Shown here: positions 1 to 6,251 of the stretch, in pieces | How positions within the stretch are numbered: the first letter of the stretch is position 1 | Layout: each line of letters begins with the position of its first letter | Source of the DNA: VRUE01 sp036525295 | GTDB lineage: Bacteria; Actinomycetota; Thermoleophilia; Solirubrobacterales; 70-9 | Length of the DNA: 12,351 nt | Assembly (NCBI GenBank): GCA_036525295.1 | Contig: DATDAQ010000005.1 | Span: 1 to 12,351 of the forward strand | Direction: 5' to 3' | The notes under the pieces: model-generated | What the model saw: only the letters and a program-made list of their open reading frames with translations | Databases searched by the model: none | Told to the model about the DNA's origin: nothing | Position numbers and translations under genes: made by a program

Positions 1-1
1 C

Positions 2-55
2 GCCGCCGCCCTCCTCACCCTGGCCCTCCTAGCCGCCCCCACGGCCTCCGCCCAG
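2..55 (+). other. C-terminal part of a Sec signal peptide
   Basis: In the frame of the first gene, positions 2-55 translate to an Ala/Leu-rich stretch (AAALLTLALLAAPTASA) followed by QRG. This is the hydrophobic core and cleavage region of a Sec signal peptide; the positively charged N-region lies outside the window. It shows that the ATG at 95 is internal and not the start. Confidence 0.75.
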
Positions 56-1465
56 CGCGGCGTCCCGGTAGGCCTCTACAACGTCAACAACCAGGTGATG
101 AACAGCTCCGGGTACGTCTATGCGATCCGGTTCGTGATCGACCAGAACACGACGATCGACCGCTTCATCTCCGGCTTTAACCTCGAGGGCTCCGACCCCC
201 TCGGCGGCCGCGAAGGCTACGCCGACGGCAACGGCGGCACGATCCGCGCCCGCCTGGTGGCGGTTCGTCCCGACGGCACCCCCGACATGTCCCAGGTCCT
301 CGCCGAAGAGACCGTCGGCGCGGTGCAGCGCTACCAGGAGTCCAAGCAGGCCTACGGCGCCCCCGGCAAAACCCAGCTCCTCTACTTCAACATGGGCGGC
401 GTGGCGGTCAACGGCGGGCAGACCTACGCGATGACCTACCAAAACGTCGACTCCTCCCCGGCGAGCAACTGGTTCTCGGAGAACTCCCCGACCGTCAAGG
501 AGTCGGTGGCGGGCCCCAACGGCGTCAACACGCTCGATCCCAATGCCCCCGGCGCGATCGCCGGCCTCGATCCCCGCGAGGCGGTCGCCTGGTCGCGCGA
601 CTCCGGTAAATCCTGGGTCTGGGGCCGCCGCGCCGGCGAAGGCAGCACCCCCGGCGCCTACGCCGGCTCAGCGAGCGGCGACGACGGCACCCGGCTTCCC
701 TGGTACGGCTGGCAGACCGCCCCGGGCGCGGCTCCCCAGTCCAACCAGCCCTACTACGCCTACACCGAAAGCGGCAGCTACACCCTGCGGCTGCGCTCGG
801 TTCCCACCTCGGTGACGCTGACCGAAGCCGGCGGCTACGCCCCGGTCGGCTCCTCGGCCGGAGTGCTGACCGTCCGCAACCTGAGCACCGGCGCCACCGG
901 CCGCACCGCCTCGCTCGGCAGCGGCCTGGTCCGCGGCATGCTCGACAACCCCGTCCCCGTGAAAGCCGGCCAGAGCTATGAGATCTCCAACACGGGCAGG
1001 GTCCTCAAGGCCGAGGGCGACAGCTTCATCCGCTCGACCTTCAAGATCGGCACGGGCTCCTGGGCCTTCGAAACCGAAACCCTTGGTCAGGAAGATGACC
1101 GGGCCCAGTTGTTCACGGCTGGCGCCGAGGGTGTCACGGCGGCCCCCGTGGTGGTGCGCCGCGTGACGATCAGCATCCCCTCGCTGGGCAAGAGCCCGGC
1201 GGCGACGCGTCGCGCGAAGCGCGCCGGCAGGCTCCGCTTCTTCGGCCGCGTCGCCGGGCCCGCGCGCGTCGGCGCCAGGGTGTTCATCCAGATTCGCGAC
1301 CGCCGCAACTGGCGCAAGGTCGGCAGCACCAAGGTCGGCGTGAACGGCCGCATCCGGTTCCACCGCTGGACCAGGCTGCGCACGGATGGAGCCAAGCCCC
1401 GCGCGCGGGCGATGGTGCGGGGTATCGGCCGTTCGCGGCCGGTCCGGGTTGCCGTCCGCCACTAA
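2..1465 (+). CDS. secreted protein of unknown function with basic C-terminal domain (5' end outside window)
   Basis: The frame is open from the first bases. Before the first in-window ATG (position 95) it encodes a hydrophobic Ala/Leu run ending in APTASAQRG, a typical signal-peptide h-region with an Ala-X-Ala type cleavage site, so the true start lies upstream and the protein is exported. 487 residues are visible and contain no cysteine. Residues about 32-370 are Gly/Ser/Thr/Tyr-rich with alternating hydrophobic residues, as in a beta-sandwich adhesin or lectin-like fold; I do not recognise a family. The last roughly 100 residues hold about 31 Arg/Lys but only two Asp/Glu, and resemble the small beta-rich C-terminal modules (G-R-F/V ... 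W-R-K-V ... G-R-I-R-F) common in exported proteins of this actinobacterial group. The basic tail could bind an anionic wall or capsular polymer (inference). The stop is TAA, one base before the convergent flippase stop. Confidence 0.9.
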   Translation, partial: AAALLTLALLAAPTASAQRGVPVGLYNVNNQVMNSSGYVYAIRFVIDQNTTIDRFISGFNLEGSDPLGGREGYADGNGGTIRARLVAVRPDGTPDMSQVLAEETVGAVQRYQESKQAYGAPGKTQLLYFNMGGVAVNGGQTYAMTYQNVDSSPASNWFSENSPTVKESVAGPNGVNTLDPNAPGAIAGLDPREAVAWSRDSGKSWVWGRRAGEGSTPGAYAGSASGDDGTRLPWYGWQTAPGAAPQSNQPYYAYTESGSYTLRLRSVPTSVTLTEAGGYAPVGSSAGVLTVRNLSTGATGRTASLGSGLVRGMLDNPVPVKAGQSYEISNTGRVLKAEGDSFIRSTFKIGTGSWAFETETLGQEDDRAQLFTAGAEGVTAAPVVVRRVTISIPSLGKSPAATRRAKRAGRLRFFGRVAGPARVGARVFIQIRDRRNWRKVGSTKVGVNGRIRFHRWTRLRTDGAKPRARAMVRGIGRSRPVRVAVRH

Positions 1466-1466
1466 C

Positions 1467-3023
1467 TCAGCGATCGAAGAGGCGCTCGGCAAGCAGCTTC
1501 GGCCAGCGGACCGGCGAGAGCGCGATCGCGCCGAAGTAGAGCGCCGCCAGGACGATCTGCAGTCCGAGCAGCGACAGCAGCGTCGCCGGCACCGCTTCGA
1601 TCGTGGGCCTTGCCAGCAGGCCGAGGGCTCCCACGACCAGCGCGATCGGCACGGTGTAGCGGAAGCCGTAGTCGTGCCAGCGCACGCCGAAGAAGCGGTG
1701 CACCGTGAGGAAGGTGAGGAGGCCCTGCGTCGTCACCCCGGCGGCAAAGGCCCAGGCGACGCCGAGTGCGGGGGAGATGAGGTCGAGGCCGAGGAGGAGG
1801 GCCGCGACGGCGACGAACACCGACAGGGCGGCGAGGTTGTTGCGCGAGTTGTAGGACTTAACCGCGACCGCGTCGAGCGGGCTGCGCAGCATCAGGTAGA
1901 CGACGAAGAGTGCCGTCGGCGCCACCGTCACCGTCAGCACCGACCCGGCGTCCTCGAATTCCGGGCCCAGCCAGGCGGTCACGGCGATGCCCGCGTAGAG
2001 CACGGCCTGGACGCTGGCAAAGAGCGCCAGGCTGGCCGCGAAGGAGCTCAGCTGGGCGACGTGCCCGGCGGTGCGCTCGCGGTCCTCCTCCCACATCCGG
2101 GTCAGCGACGGAAGCAGGACGAGCCCCAGCGGCAGGACCGCCAGGGAGACGATGCTGAGGATCTGCTGGCCCGCGCTGAGGTATGCGACCTCGCGCAGCG
2201 TGGTGACGTGGGCGGCGAGCACCGGGACCAGCACGAAGAGGCCGAGCTGGGCCATCTCGCCCGGCACGCGGCGATGCCCGTACCCCCAGAGGCGATGCGT
2301 GGCGGTCCGCATCGTTGCGCGCCGTGCCGAGCCGAGGCCGTGGGCGAGGGGGACGGCGATCGCCGCCAGCGAGAGGACCGCGGTCCCGACCGCCATCGCG
2401 ACGATCAGGCGATCGACCGGCTCGCCGGGGGCGATCGCGACGACGGCGGGCGGCAGCGCGCCGAGGGCGGATACCTGCAGGAGGCTGCCCATGCGCAGGC
2501 GCAGCAGGCCGCGAAAGTAGCCGTAGGCGATGTAGAAGCTGGAGGTCGCGGCGAGGAGGAGGGCGAACGGCAGCACGTACTCGCTGGCCTCCGAGCTGCC
2601 GAAGAAGAGGGCCGCGACGGCGTCCGGTGCGGCCAGCGCGGCGACCACCGCGATCGCGGTGGCCCCCCAGCAGATCGCCGCGGCGGCGACCAGGTAGGAG
2701 CCCGCGCTCGGGTCGTCGCGCCCGGCGGGCAGGGCCAGGTAGCGCGGCAGCCCACCGACGAGCCCGACGGTGACGACCGGGAAGAGGATGTTGGCCGCCT
2801 GCTTGACGAGCGAGTAGGAGGCGAAGCCGTCGGCCCCCGCGTTGTGTGCCAGCAGCCGCGCCAGCAGCAGGCCGCCGATCGCGACACAGGCCTGCGCCAG
2901 GAGCGTTACCGAGACGTCCTGAAAGAACGGATGCAGGCGGCGCGAGCGCAGTCCGAAACGGCGGCCGGGGGCAGGGGCGTCGCTAGACTCGCCGCCGTGG
3001 CGATCGATCTCCATGCCCGACAT
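1467..3023 (-). CDS. Wzx-like polysaccharide flippase (MATE/MOP superfamily)
   Basis: An integral membrane protein of 518 residues, in the usual size range for polysaccharide flippases of the MOP exporter superfamily (Polysacc_synt type). A charged N-terminus (about 35 residues) precedes many hydrophobic segments, for example near residues 37-60, 75-97, 109-132, 147-170, 205-228, 258-276, 285-306, 325-352, 361-380, 396-415, 420-440, 457-472 and 480-502, i.e. 12-14 helices. Such proteins move undecaprenyl-diphosphate-linked oligosaccharides from the cytoplasmic to the outer face of the membrane, which fits the flanking glycosyltransferase genes. Two starts are possible: ATG at 3023, or ATG at 3014 (Met4), which has AGGA 8 bases upstream and so a better ribosome site. 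It is transcribed away from the plus-strand operon across a 32-bp gap. Its TGA lies one base from the stop of the convergent gene. Confidence 0.9.
   Translation of the reverse strand: MSGMEIDRHGGESSDAPAPGRRFGLRSRRLHPFFQDVSVTLLAQACVAIGGLLLARLLAHNAGADGFASYSLVKQAANILFPVVTVGLVGGLPRYLALPAGRDDPSAGSYLVAAAAICWGATAIAVVAALAAPDAVAALFFGSSEASEYVLPFALLLAATSSFYIAYGYFRGLLRLRMGSLLQVSALGALPPAVVAIAPGEPVDRLIVAMAVGTAVLSLAAIAVPLAHGLGSARRATMRTATHRLWGYGHRRVPGEMAQLGLFVLVPVLAAHVTTLREVAYLSAGQQILSIVSLAVLPLGLVLLPSLTRMWEEDRERTAGHVAQLSSFAASLALFASVQAVLYAGIAVTAWLGPEFEDAGSVLTVTVAPTALFVVYLMLRSPLDAVAVKSYNSRNNLAALSVFVAVAALLLGLDLISPALGVAWAFAAGVTTQGLLTFLTVHRFFGVRWHDYGFRYTVPIALVVGALGLLARPTIEAVPATLLSLLGLQIVLAALYFGAIALSPVRWPKLLAERLFDR
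2984..2989 (+). promoter_or_regulatory. possible -10 box for the plus-strand glycan operon
   Basis: TAGACT matches the actinobacterial TANNNT -10 pattern and lies 8 bases before a GTG (2998) that opens a 22-codon frame. The gap to the flippase start is only 32 bp, so a promoter for the operon at 3056 must sit about here, inside the 5' coding part of the divergent flippase. No convincing -35 is seen in the GC-rich bases upstream. The spacing would give a leaderless or nearly leaderless transcript. Confidence 0.3.
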
Positions 3024-3065
3024 CCTGCCCGTTCAGGCGGTCGCCTGATGAGGCCTTGCGTCTAG
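2998..3065 (+). CDS. possible 22-codon leader ORF before the glycosyltransferase
   Basis: GTG at 2998 opens a frame reading MAIDLHARHPARSGGRLMRPCV and closing with TAG at 3063-3065. It overlaps the TTG start of the glycosyltransferase (3056) by 10 bases in another frame and follows a TAGACT -10-like box by 8 bases. Ribosomes finishing this frame would end right at the next start, a geometry typical of translational coupling. It is antisense to the first codons of the flippase and has no recognisable product, so it may be chance. Confidence 0.25.
3033..3048. promoter_or_regulatory. inverted repeat in the divergent gap between flippase and glycosyltransferase
   Basis: TCAGGCG and CGCCTGA form perfect 7-base arms around a 2-base centre, in the middle of the 32 bp that separates the two divergent start codons. 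As DNA it could be an operator shared by both transcription units. As RNA it would fold as a 6-bp stem with a GGTC loop just ahead of the glycosyltransferase start at 3056. Short GC-rich inverted repeats also arise by chance here. Confidence 0.35.
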
Positions 3066-4186
3066 GGATCGGGGTCTTCGCCGACGAGCCCAGCGGGCTC
3101 GCCGTGGCAACCGTCGACACGGCCCTCGCGCTCGACGCGGCGGGAGTCGACGTGACCCTGTTCGCGCTTGACGGCAGCACGCTCCCCGAGCGCGCCGAGG
3201 CGATCTCCGGCAGGGTCGTCAAGCTGCGCCCGATCCCCCGGTTGCTGCGGGGCAGGATCGGCTCTACCGCACTCTTCCTGGTGGCCCGGCTGGCGATCTC
3301 GCGGCGTCTTGCCGAGGCGCTCAGACAGCACCCGGTCGATGCGCTGCACGTCCTCAGCCCCGGCATGGCCGCCCTCGTGCCCCCCGGCCCGCGCGTCTCG
3401 GTCCAGGCCTGGTTCCACCCGCCGCGGCTGCTCGCCCGGCTGAAGACGCTGCTTCCGTTCACCGCTAGCTGGTTTCTGTACCCGGTCTCCCTGGTCGTCC
3501 ACGTCCAGTCGTACTTCAGCGACCTCGCCGGCTACCGCCGCGCCGACCTCGTGCTGGCTAACACCGAGGTCGCGGCTACCGCCCTGCGCAGTCGCGGCTT
3601 CGAGGCGGTCTGCGTCCCGCCCCCGATCGAGGTGGGGACCGAGCCGCTCTCGCCGCGCGATGGGCAGGCGCTGCGACTCGTGTTCTGCAGCCACCCCCTC
3701 ACCTTGAAGCGCAAGGGCCTGCGTTTCCTCTTCGAGGCGCTGCCGGCGGTGCGCCGCCGGCCACTCGAGCTGACCCTGGTCGGCGGCATGGACCCGAGCC
3801 TCGAGGAAGGCGTCGAGCGCATTCGCAGCGCCGGCATCGAGGTGCGCGTGCTGGGCAAGGTTCCCCGCGAGGACTATCTCGAGCTGCTCGCCCGCGAGAC
3901 CGACCTCCTCCTCTTTCCGAGTCTCTACGAGGAGTGGGGATATGCTCTGTTCGAGGCGCTCGGCAGGGGCGTGCCGGCGCTCGCCTTCGACCTCTACCCA
4001 TTTTCCGAGATCATCGACGAGCGAACCGGGATGCTGGTTGAACCCCGCGATGCGGCGACGCTGGCCGACGCGGTCGAACGCGCGGGGAGCGGTGCGCTCC
4101 CCGACCCGGAGGGTGTGCGCGACTCGGCTCGGGCGCGGTTCGGCGGCGCTCACGTTGCGGCGCGCATCCTGGAGTTGATGGAATGA
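3056..4186 (+). CDS. GT-B fold glycosyltransferase, family 4 type
   Basis: 376 residues, typical for a retaining GT4-type enzyme that transfers a sugar from a nucleotide donor to a lipid-linked acceptor at the cytoplasmic membrane face. The N-terminal Rossmann-like half (1-195) begins MRLGIGVFAD. The donor-binding half has LVFCSHPLTLKRKG (about 208-221), the strand LTLVGG (239-244), VLGKVPREDY (265-274), and the EX7E motif with E292 and E300 in YEEWGYALFEAL, followed by GRGVPALAFD. The start is TTG at 3056: no ATG or GTG in this frame lies near by upstream, and MRLGIG matches where such proteins begin. GAGG at 3050-3053 is only 2 bases away, unusually close. It is the first gene of a three-gene operon and overlaps the next by ATGA. 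Donor and acceptor sugars cannot be read from sequence. Confidence 0.92.
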   Translation: MRLGIGVFADEPSGLAVATVDTALALDAAGVDVTLFALDGSTLPERAEAISGRVVKLRPIPRLLRGRIGSTALFLVARLAISRRLAEALRQHPVDALHVLSPGMAALVPPGPRVSVQAWFHPPRLLARLKTLLPFTASWFLYPVSLVVHVQSYFSDLAGYRRADLVLANTEVAATALRSRGFEAVCVPPPIEVGTEPLSPRDGQALRLVFCSHPLTLKRKGLRFLFEALPAVRRRPLELTLVGGMDPSLEEGVERIRSAGIEVRVLGKVPREDYLELLARETDLLLFPSLYEEWGYALFEALGRGVPALAFDLYPFSEIIDERTGMLVEPRDAATLADAVERAGSGALPDPEGVRDSARARFGGAHVAARILELME

Positions 4187-5223
4187 CGCCGATCCGAGCT
4201 GCCGTGGTGGGCCTGGGAGGGATCGCCGAAGAGCACCTGGTCAAGCTGCACCGCCTGCCGGGCGTCGAGGTCGCCGGCGTCTGCGACCTCTCGCAAACGC
4301 TGGTCGACGCGGTCTGCGATCGCTACTCGGTCGGTCCCGGCTTCACGGACTACGACCGCATGCTCGCCGAGACCCAGCCGGACGTCGTCCACGTGCTGGC
4401 GCCGCCCGCCACCCACGCCGCGCTGGTCGGCGCGGCGTTGCAGGCCGGCGCCCACGTCTTCGCCGAGAAGCCCATCGCCCCGAGCCTGGCCGAGTACGAA
4501 CGGATGCGCGAGGAAGCGGTCGCGCGCGGCCTGTTGCTGACCGAGAACTACAACTACCTCTTCATGGACTCGACGCGGCGGGGCCTCGACCTCTTCCGCT
4601 CGGGGCAGCTCGGCGAGGCGGTCAACCTCGATGTCTCGATGGGCGTCGGGCTGGGCCGGGCGGCTTACGGAGACCCCGACATACGCCACTTCGCACACGA
4701 CATGCCCGGCGGTGCCCTGCGCAACTTCGCCAGCCACCCGGCCTCGATCGTGACCGCGGTGCTCGAGGAGTGGAGCTCGCTTGCCGTGAGCCAGCGCCAG
4801 CTCCAGGCCGGCATGCCGGGCAACGACGAGCTGCGCGCCCTCGTCGGCGACGATCGCGTCTCGGCGACGCTCTCGATCACGACTCGCTCGCAGCCGTCGC
4901 AGTTCACCTGGCTGCTCCGCTGCAGCGAGGGGACGCTCGAATGCGACGTCTTCGGCCAGCGCCTGCAGGTCATCGCCGGTGGCTCGCCGCTCTCCAAGCT
5001 CAGCGGCGAAGTACGGCAGGGCATCGGCCGTCTCGGCGCCGCGGCGGCCCAGGTCGGTCGCGCGGCGACCGACCGCCACTCCTACTTCGAGGGTTTCGAA
5101 CGGCTCCTGGACGATTTCTACGCCGCCGTCGCCAGCGGCGGCCCGTCGCCGATATCGCTCGCCCAGATGGACGCGACCAACCGGCTGGTCGAGGGGCTCT
5201 TCGAAGAGGGGCGTCAGGTTTGA
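4183..5223 (+). CDS. Gfo/Idh/MocA family NAD(P)-dependent sugar oxidoreductase
   Basis: 346 residues, normal family length. The N-terminal Rossmann domain has the dinucleotide motif VVGLGGIAEEH (residues 8-18), an acidic residue ending strand 2 (CDLS, 34-37) that suggests NAD preference, and the family signature AEKPIAPS (94-101), where Lys96 contacts cofactor or substrate. The C-terminal alpha/beta domain has GGALRNFASHPASIV (176-190), where His185 matches the conserved catalytic-site histidine of the family. Members oxidise or reduce a hydroxyl or keto group on sugars, often as UDP- or dTDP-sugars in surface-glycan loci; the substrate here is unknown. The ATG overlaps the previous stop (ATGA) with GGAG 8 bases upstream, and its own stop overlaps the next TTG start, so all three proteins are probably made together. 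Confidence 0.92.
   Translation: MTPIRAAVVGLGGIAEEHLVKLHRLPGVEVAGVCDLSQTLVDAVCDRYSVGPGFTDYDRMLAETQPDVVHVLAPPATHAALVGAALQAGAHVFAEKPIAPSLAEYERMREEAVARGLLLTENYNYLFMDSTRRGLDLFRSGQLGEAVNLDVSMGVGLGRAAYGDPDIRHFAHDMPGGALRNFASHPASIVTAVLEEWSSLAVSQRQLQAGMPGNDELRALVGDDRVSATLSITTRSQPSQFTWLLRCSEGTLECDVFGQRLQVIAGGSPLSKLSGEVRQGIGRLGAAAAQVGRAATDRHSYFEGFERLLDDFYAAVASGGPSPISLAQMDATNRLVEGLFEEGRQV
5205..5211 (+). promoter_or_regulatory. Shine-Dalgarno site that fixes the TTG start of the epimerase gene
   Basis: AGAGGGG lies 8 bases before the TTG at 5220, inside the end of the oxidoreductase gene. It supports TTG 5220 as the start; the open frame itself runs back to 4770 but does so antisense-free inside the oxidoreductase and encodes only low-complexity Arg-rich sequence there. 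Confidence 0.6.
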
Positions 5224-6251
5224 AGGCGCTCGTAACCGGTGGCAGCGGCTTTCTCGGCCGGCACCTGGTCGCCGAGCTGGAGGCGCGCGGCGACTCGGTG
5301 ACCGCGATGATGCGTCCCTCGAGCGCGGCCCGTCGCGAGTCCGGCGAGGGTGTGCTGGCGTGCGATCTGAGGCGCCCGCCGGAGGGCTTTGCGGCTTCGC
5401 TGGCCGAGTTCGACGCGATCTACCACCTGGTCGCCGCTGCCGGCTCCGGCTGGCGGGAGGCGTTCGAGAGCAACGTGGCGGCGACCGAGAACCTGCTCGA
5501 CGCCCTCGCCGCCGCCGGATGGCGCGGCCGCTTCGTCCACGTCTCGAGCTTCGCCGTCTACGGCACGAACCAGCTCGCCCGCGGCACCACGCTCGACGAG
5601 TCGACTCCGCTGGAGCCCGAGCCGGGAAGGCGCGACGACTACGCCTGGACGAAGCTGCTGCAGGAGCGCCTGGTCCGTGAGCGCCTCGGGGCGATGGACG
5701 GGGTCGAGCTGGTCGTCGTCCGGCCGGGCGCGATCTACGCCAGGGAGCGGCGCTTCCAGTACCGCCTCGGCCGCCCCCTCGGGGAGCACGTCGTCCTCAT
5801 GCTCGGGGGCGGCATCCCGATGCCGCTCAACTACGTCGAGAACACCGCCTCGCTGCTCGCGGAGTGCGGTCACAACCCCGCGGCGGCGGGGGAGACGTTC
5901 AACGCCGTCGATCCCTCGCCGCCGACCCAACGGGCCTACCTGAAGGCCTGGCGCGAGGCGGATCCCCAGCTCAAGGTCATCCCCTTCCCGCTCTGGGTCT
6001 ACCGGCTCCTCGCCCGCGCGCTGGAGCGGGCGGAAGAGCGCAGCGGGGGACGCACGGCACCGGCGGCGTTCCTGCAGCCCTACGTGATGGAACCGAGCCT
6101 CAAGCGCCTGCGCTACGACGTCTCGCGCGCTACCGCGTTGCTCGGCTGGGAGCCGCCGGTCTCCGCCGGGGAGGCGCTGCGGCGGACCTTCCCATCCAGC
6201 AGCGAGTCGAACACGTCGGTCAGCCGGCGCGACTCCAGCTCCCAGTTGTAG
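5220..6251 (+). CDS. NAD-dependent epimerase/dehydratase (extended SDR) acting on a nucleotide sugar
   Basis: 343 residues from a TTG start. The protein begins MKALVTGGSGFLGRHL, the GXXGXXG cofactor motif (7-13) right at the N-terminus as expected, followed by CDLRRPP (48-54), FVHVSSFAVYG (105-115) with the catalytic Ser, and YAWTK (141-145), the YxxxK pair. RPGAIYARE (168-176) and the LGW (308-310) near the C-terminus are also typical of extended SDRs. Such enzymes epimerise, dehydrate or reduce NDP-sugars; the exact activity is not readable. TTGA overlaps the oxidoreductase stop, so the two are probably co-translated and may act one after the other on one sugar. Recognisable homology ends near residue 324; the last 19 residues (Ser-rich) are translated from the antisense of the convergent glycosyltransferase gene, giving a 139-bp overlap. 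Confidence 0.9.
   Translation: MKALVTGGSGFLGRHLVAELEARGDSVTAMMRPSSAARRESGEGVLACDLRRPPEGFAASLAEFDAIYHLVAAAGSGWREAFESNVAATENLLDALAAAGWRGRFVHVSSFAVYGTNQLARGTTLDESTPLEPEPGRRDDYAWTKLLQERLVRERLGAMDGVELVVVRPGAIYARERRFQYRLGRPLGEHVVLMLGGGIPMPLNYVENTASLLAECGHNPAAAGETFNAVDPSPPTQRAYLKAWREADPQLKVIPFPLWVYRLLARALERAEERSGGRTAPAAFLQPYVMEPSLKRLRYDVSRATALLGWEPPVSAGEALRRTFPSSSESNTSVSRRDSSSQL
6113..6251. other. 139-bp tail-to-tail overlap of two convergent genes
   Basis: The epimerase reads to TAG at 6249-6251 and the glycosyltransferase to its stop at 6113-6115 (CTA on the plus strand). The recognisable domain ends of both, F324 of the epimerase and about K380 of the transferase, both fall at about 6191, so the two domains abut base to base. 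Beyond that point each gene continues into the other's antisense strand before finding a stop. There is no room for a conventional terminator between the two operons. Confidence 0.85.

Noticed and set aside
1426..1441. 6-bp stem with TTCG loop as a terminator for the first gene
   Set aside because: It lies before the stop codon, inside coding sequence, and has no T-run after it; GC-rich hairpins like this occur by chance.
1386..3065. 559-codon plus-strand frame opposite the flippase
   Set aside because: The product is almost all Arg/Gly/Glu/Asp/Gln without any motif, while the opposite strand encodes a clear multi-helix membrane protein.
4770..5219. Longer epimerase reading frame from 4770
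   Set aside because: The first 150 codons lie inside the oxidoreductase gene, give Arg-rich low-complexity sequence, and precede the GGSGFLG motif that should be at the N-terminus.
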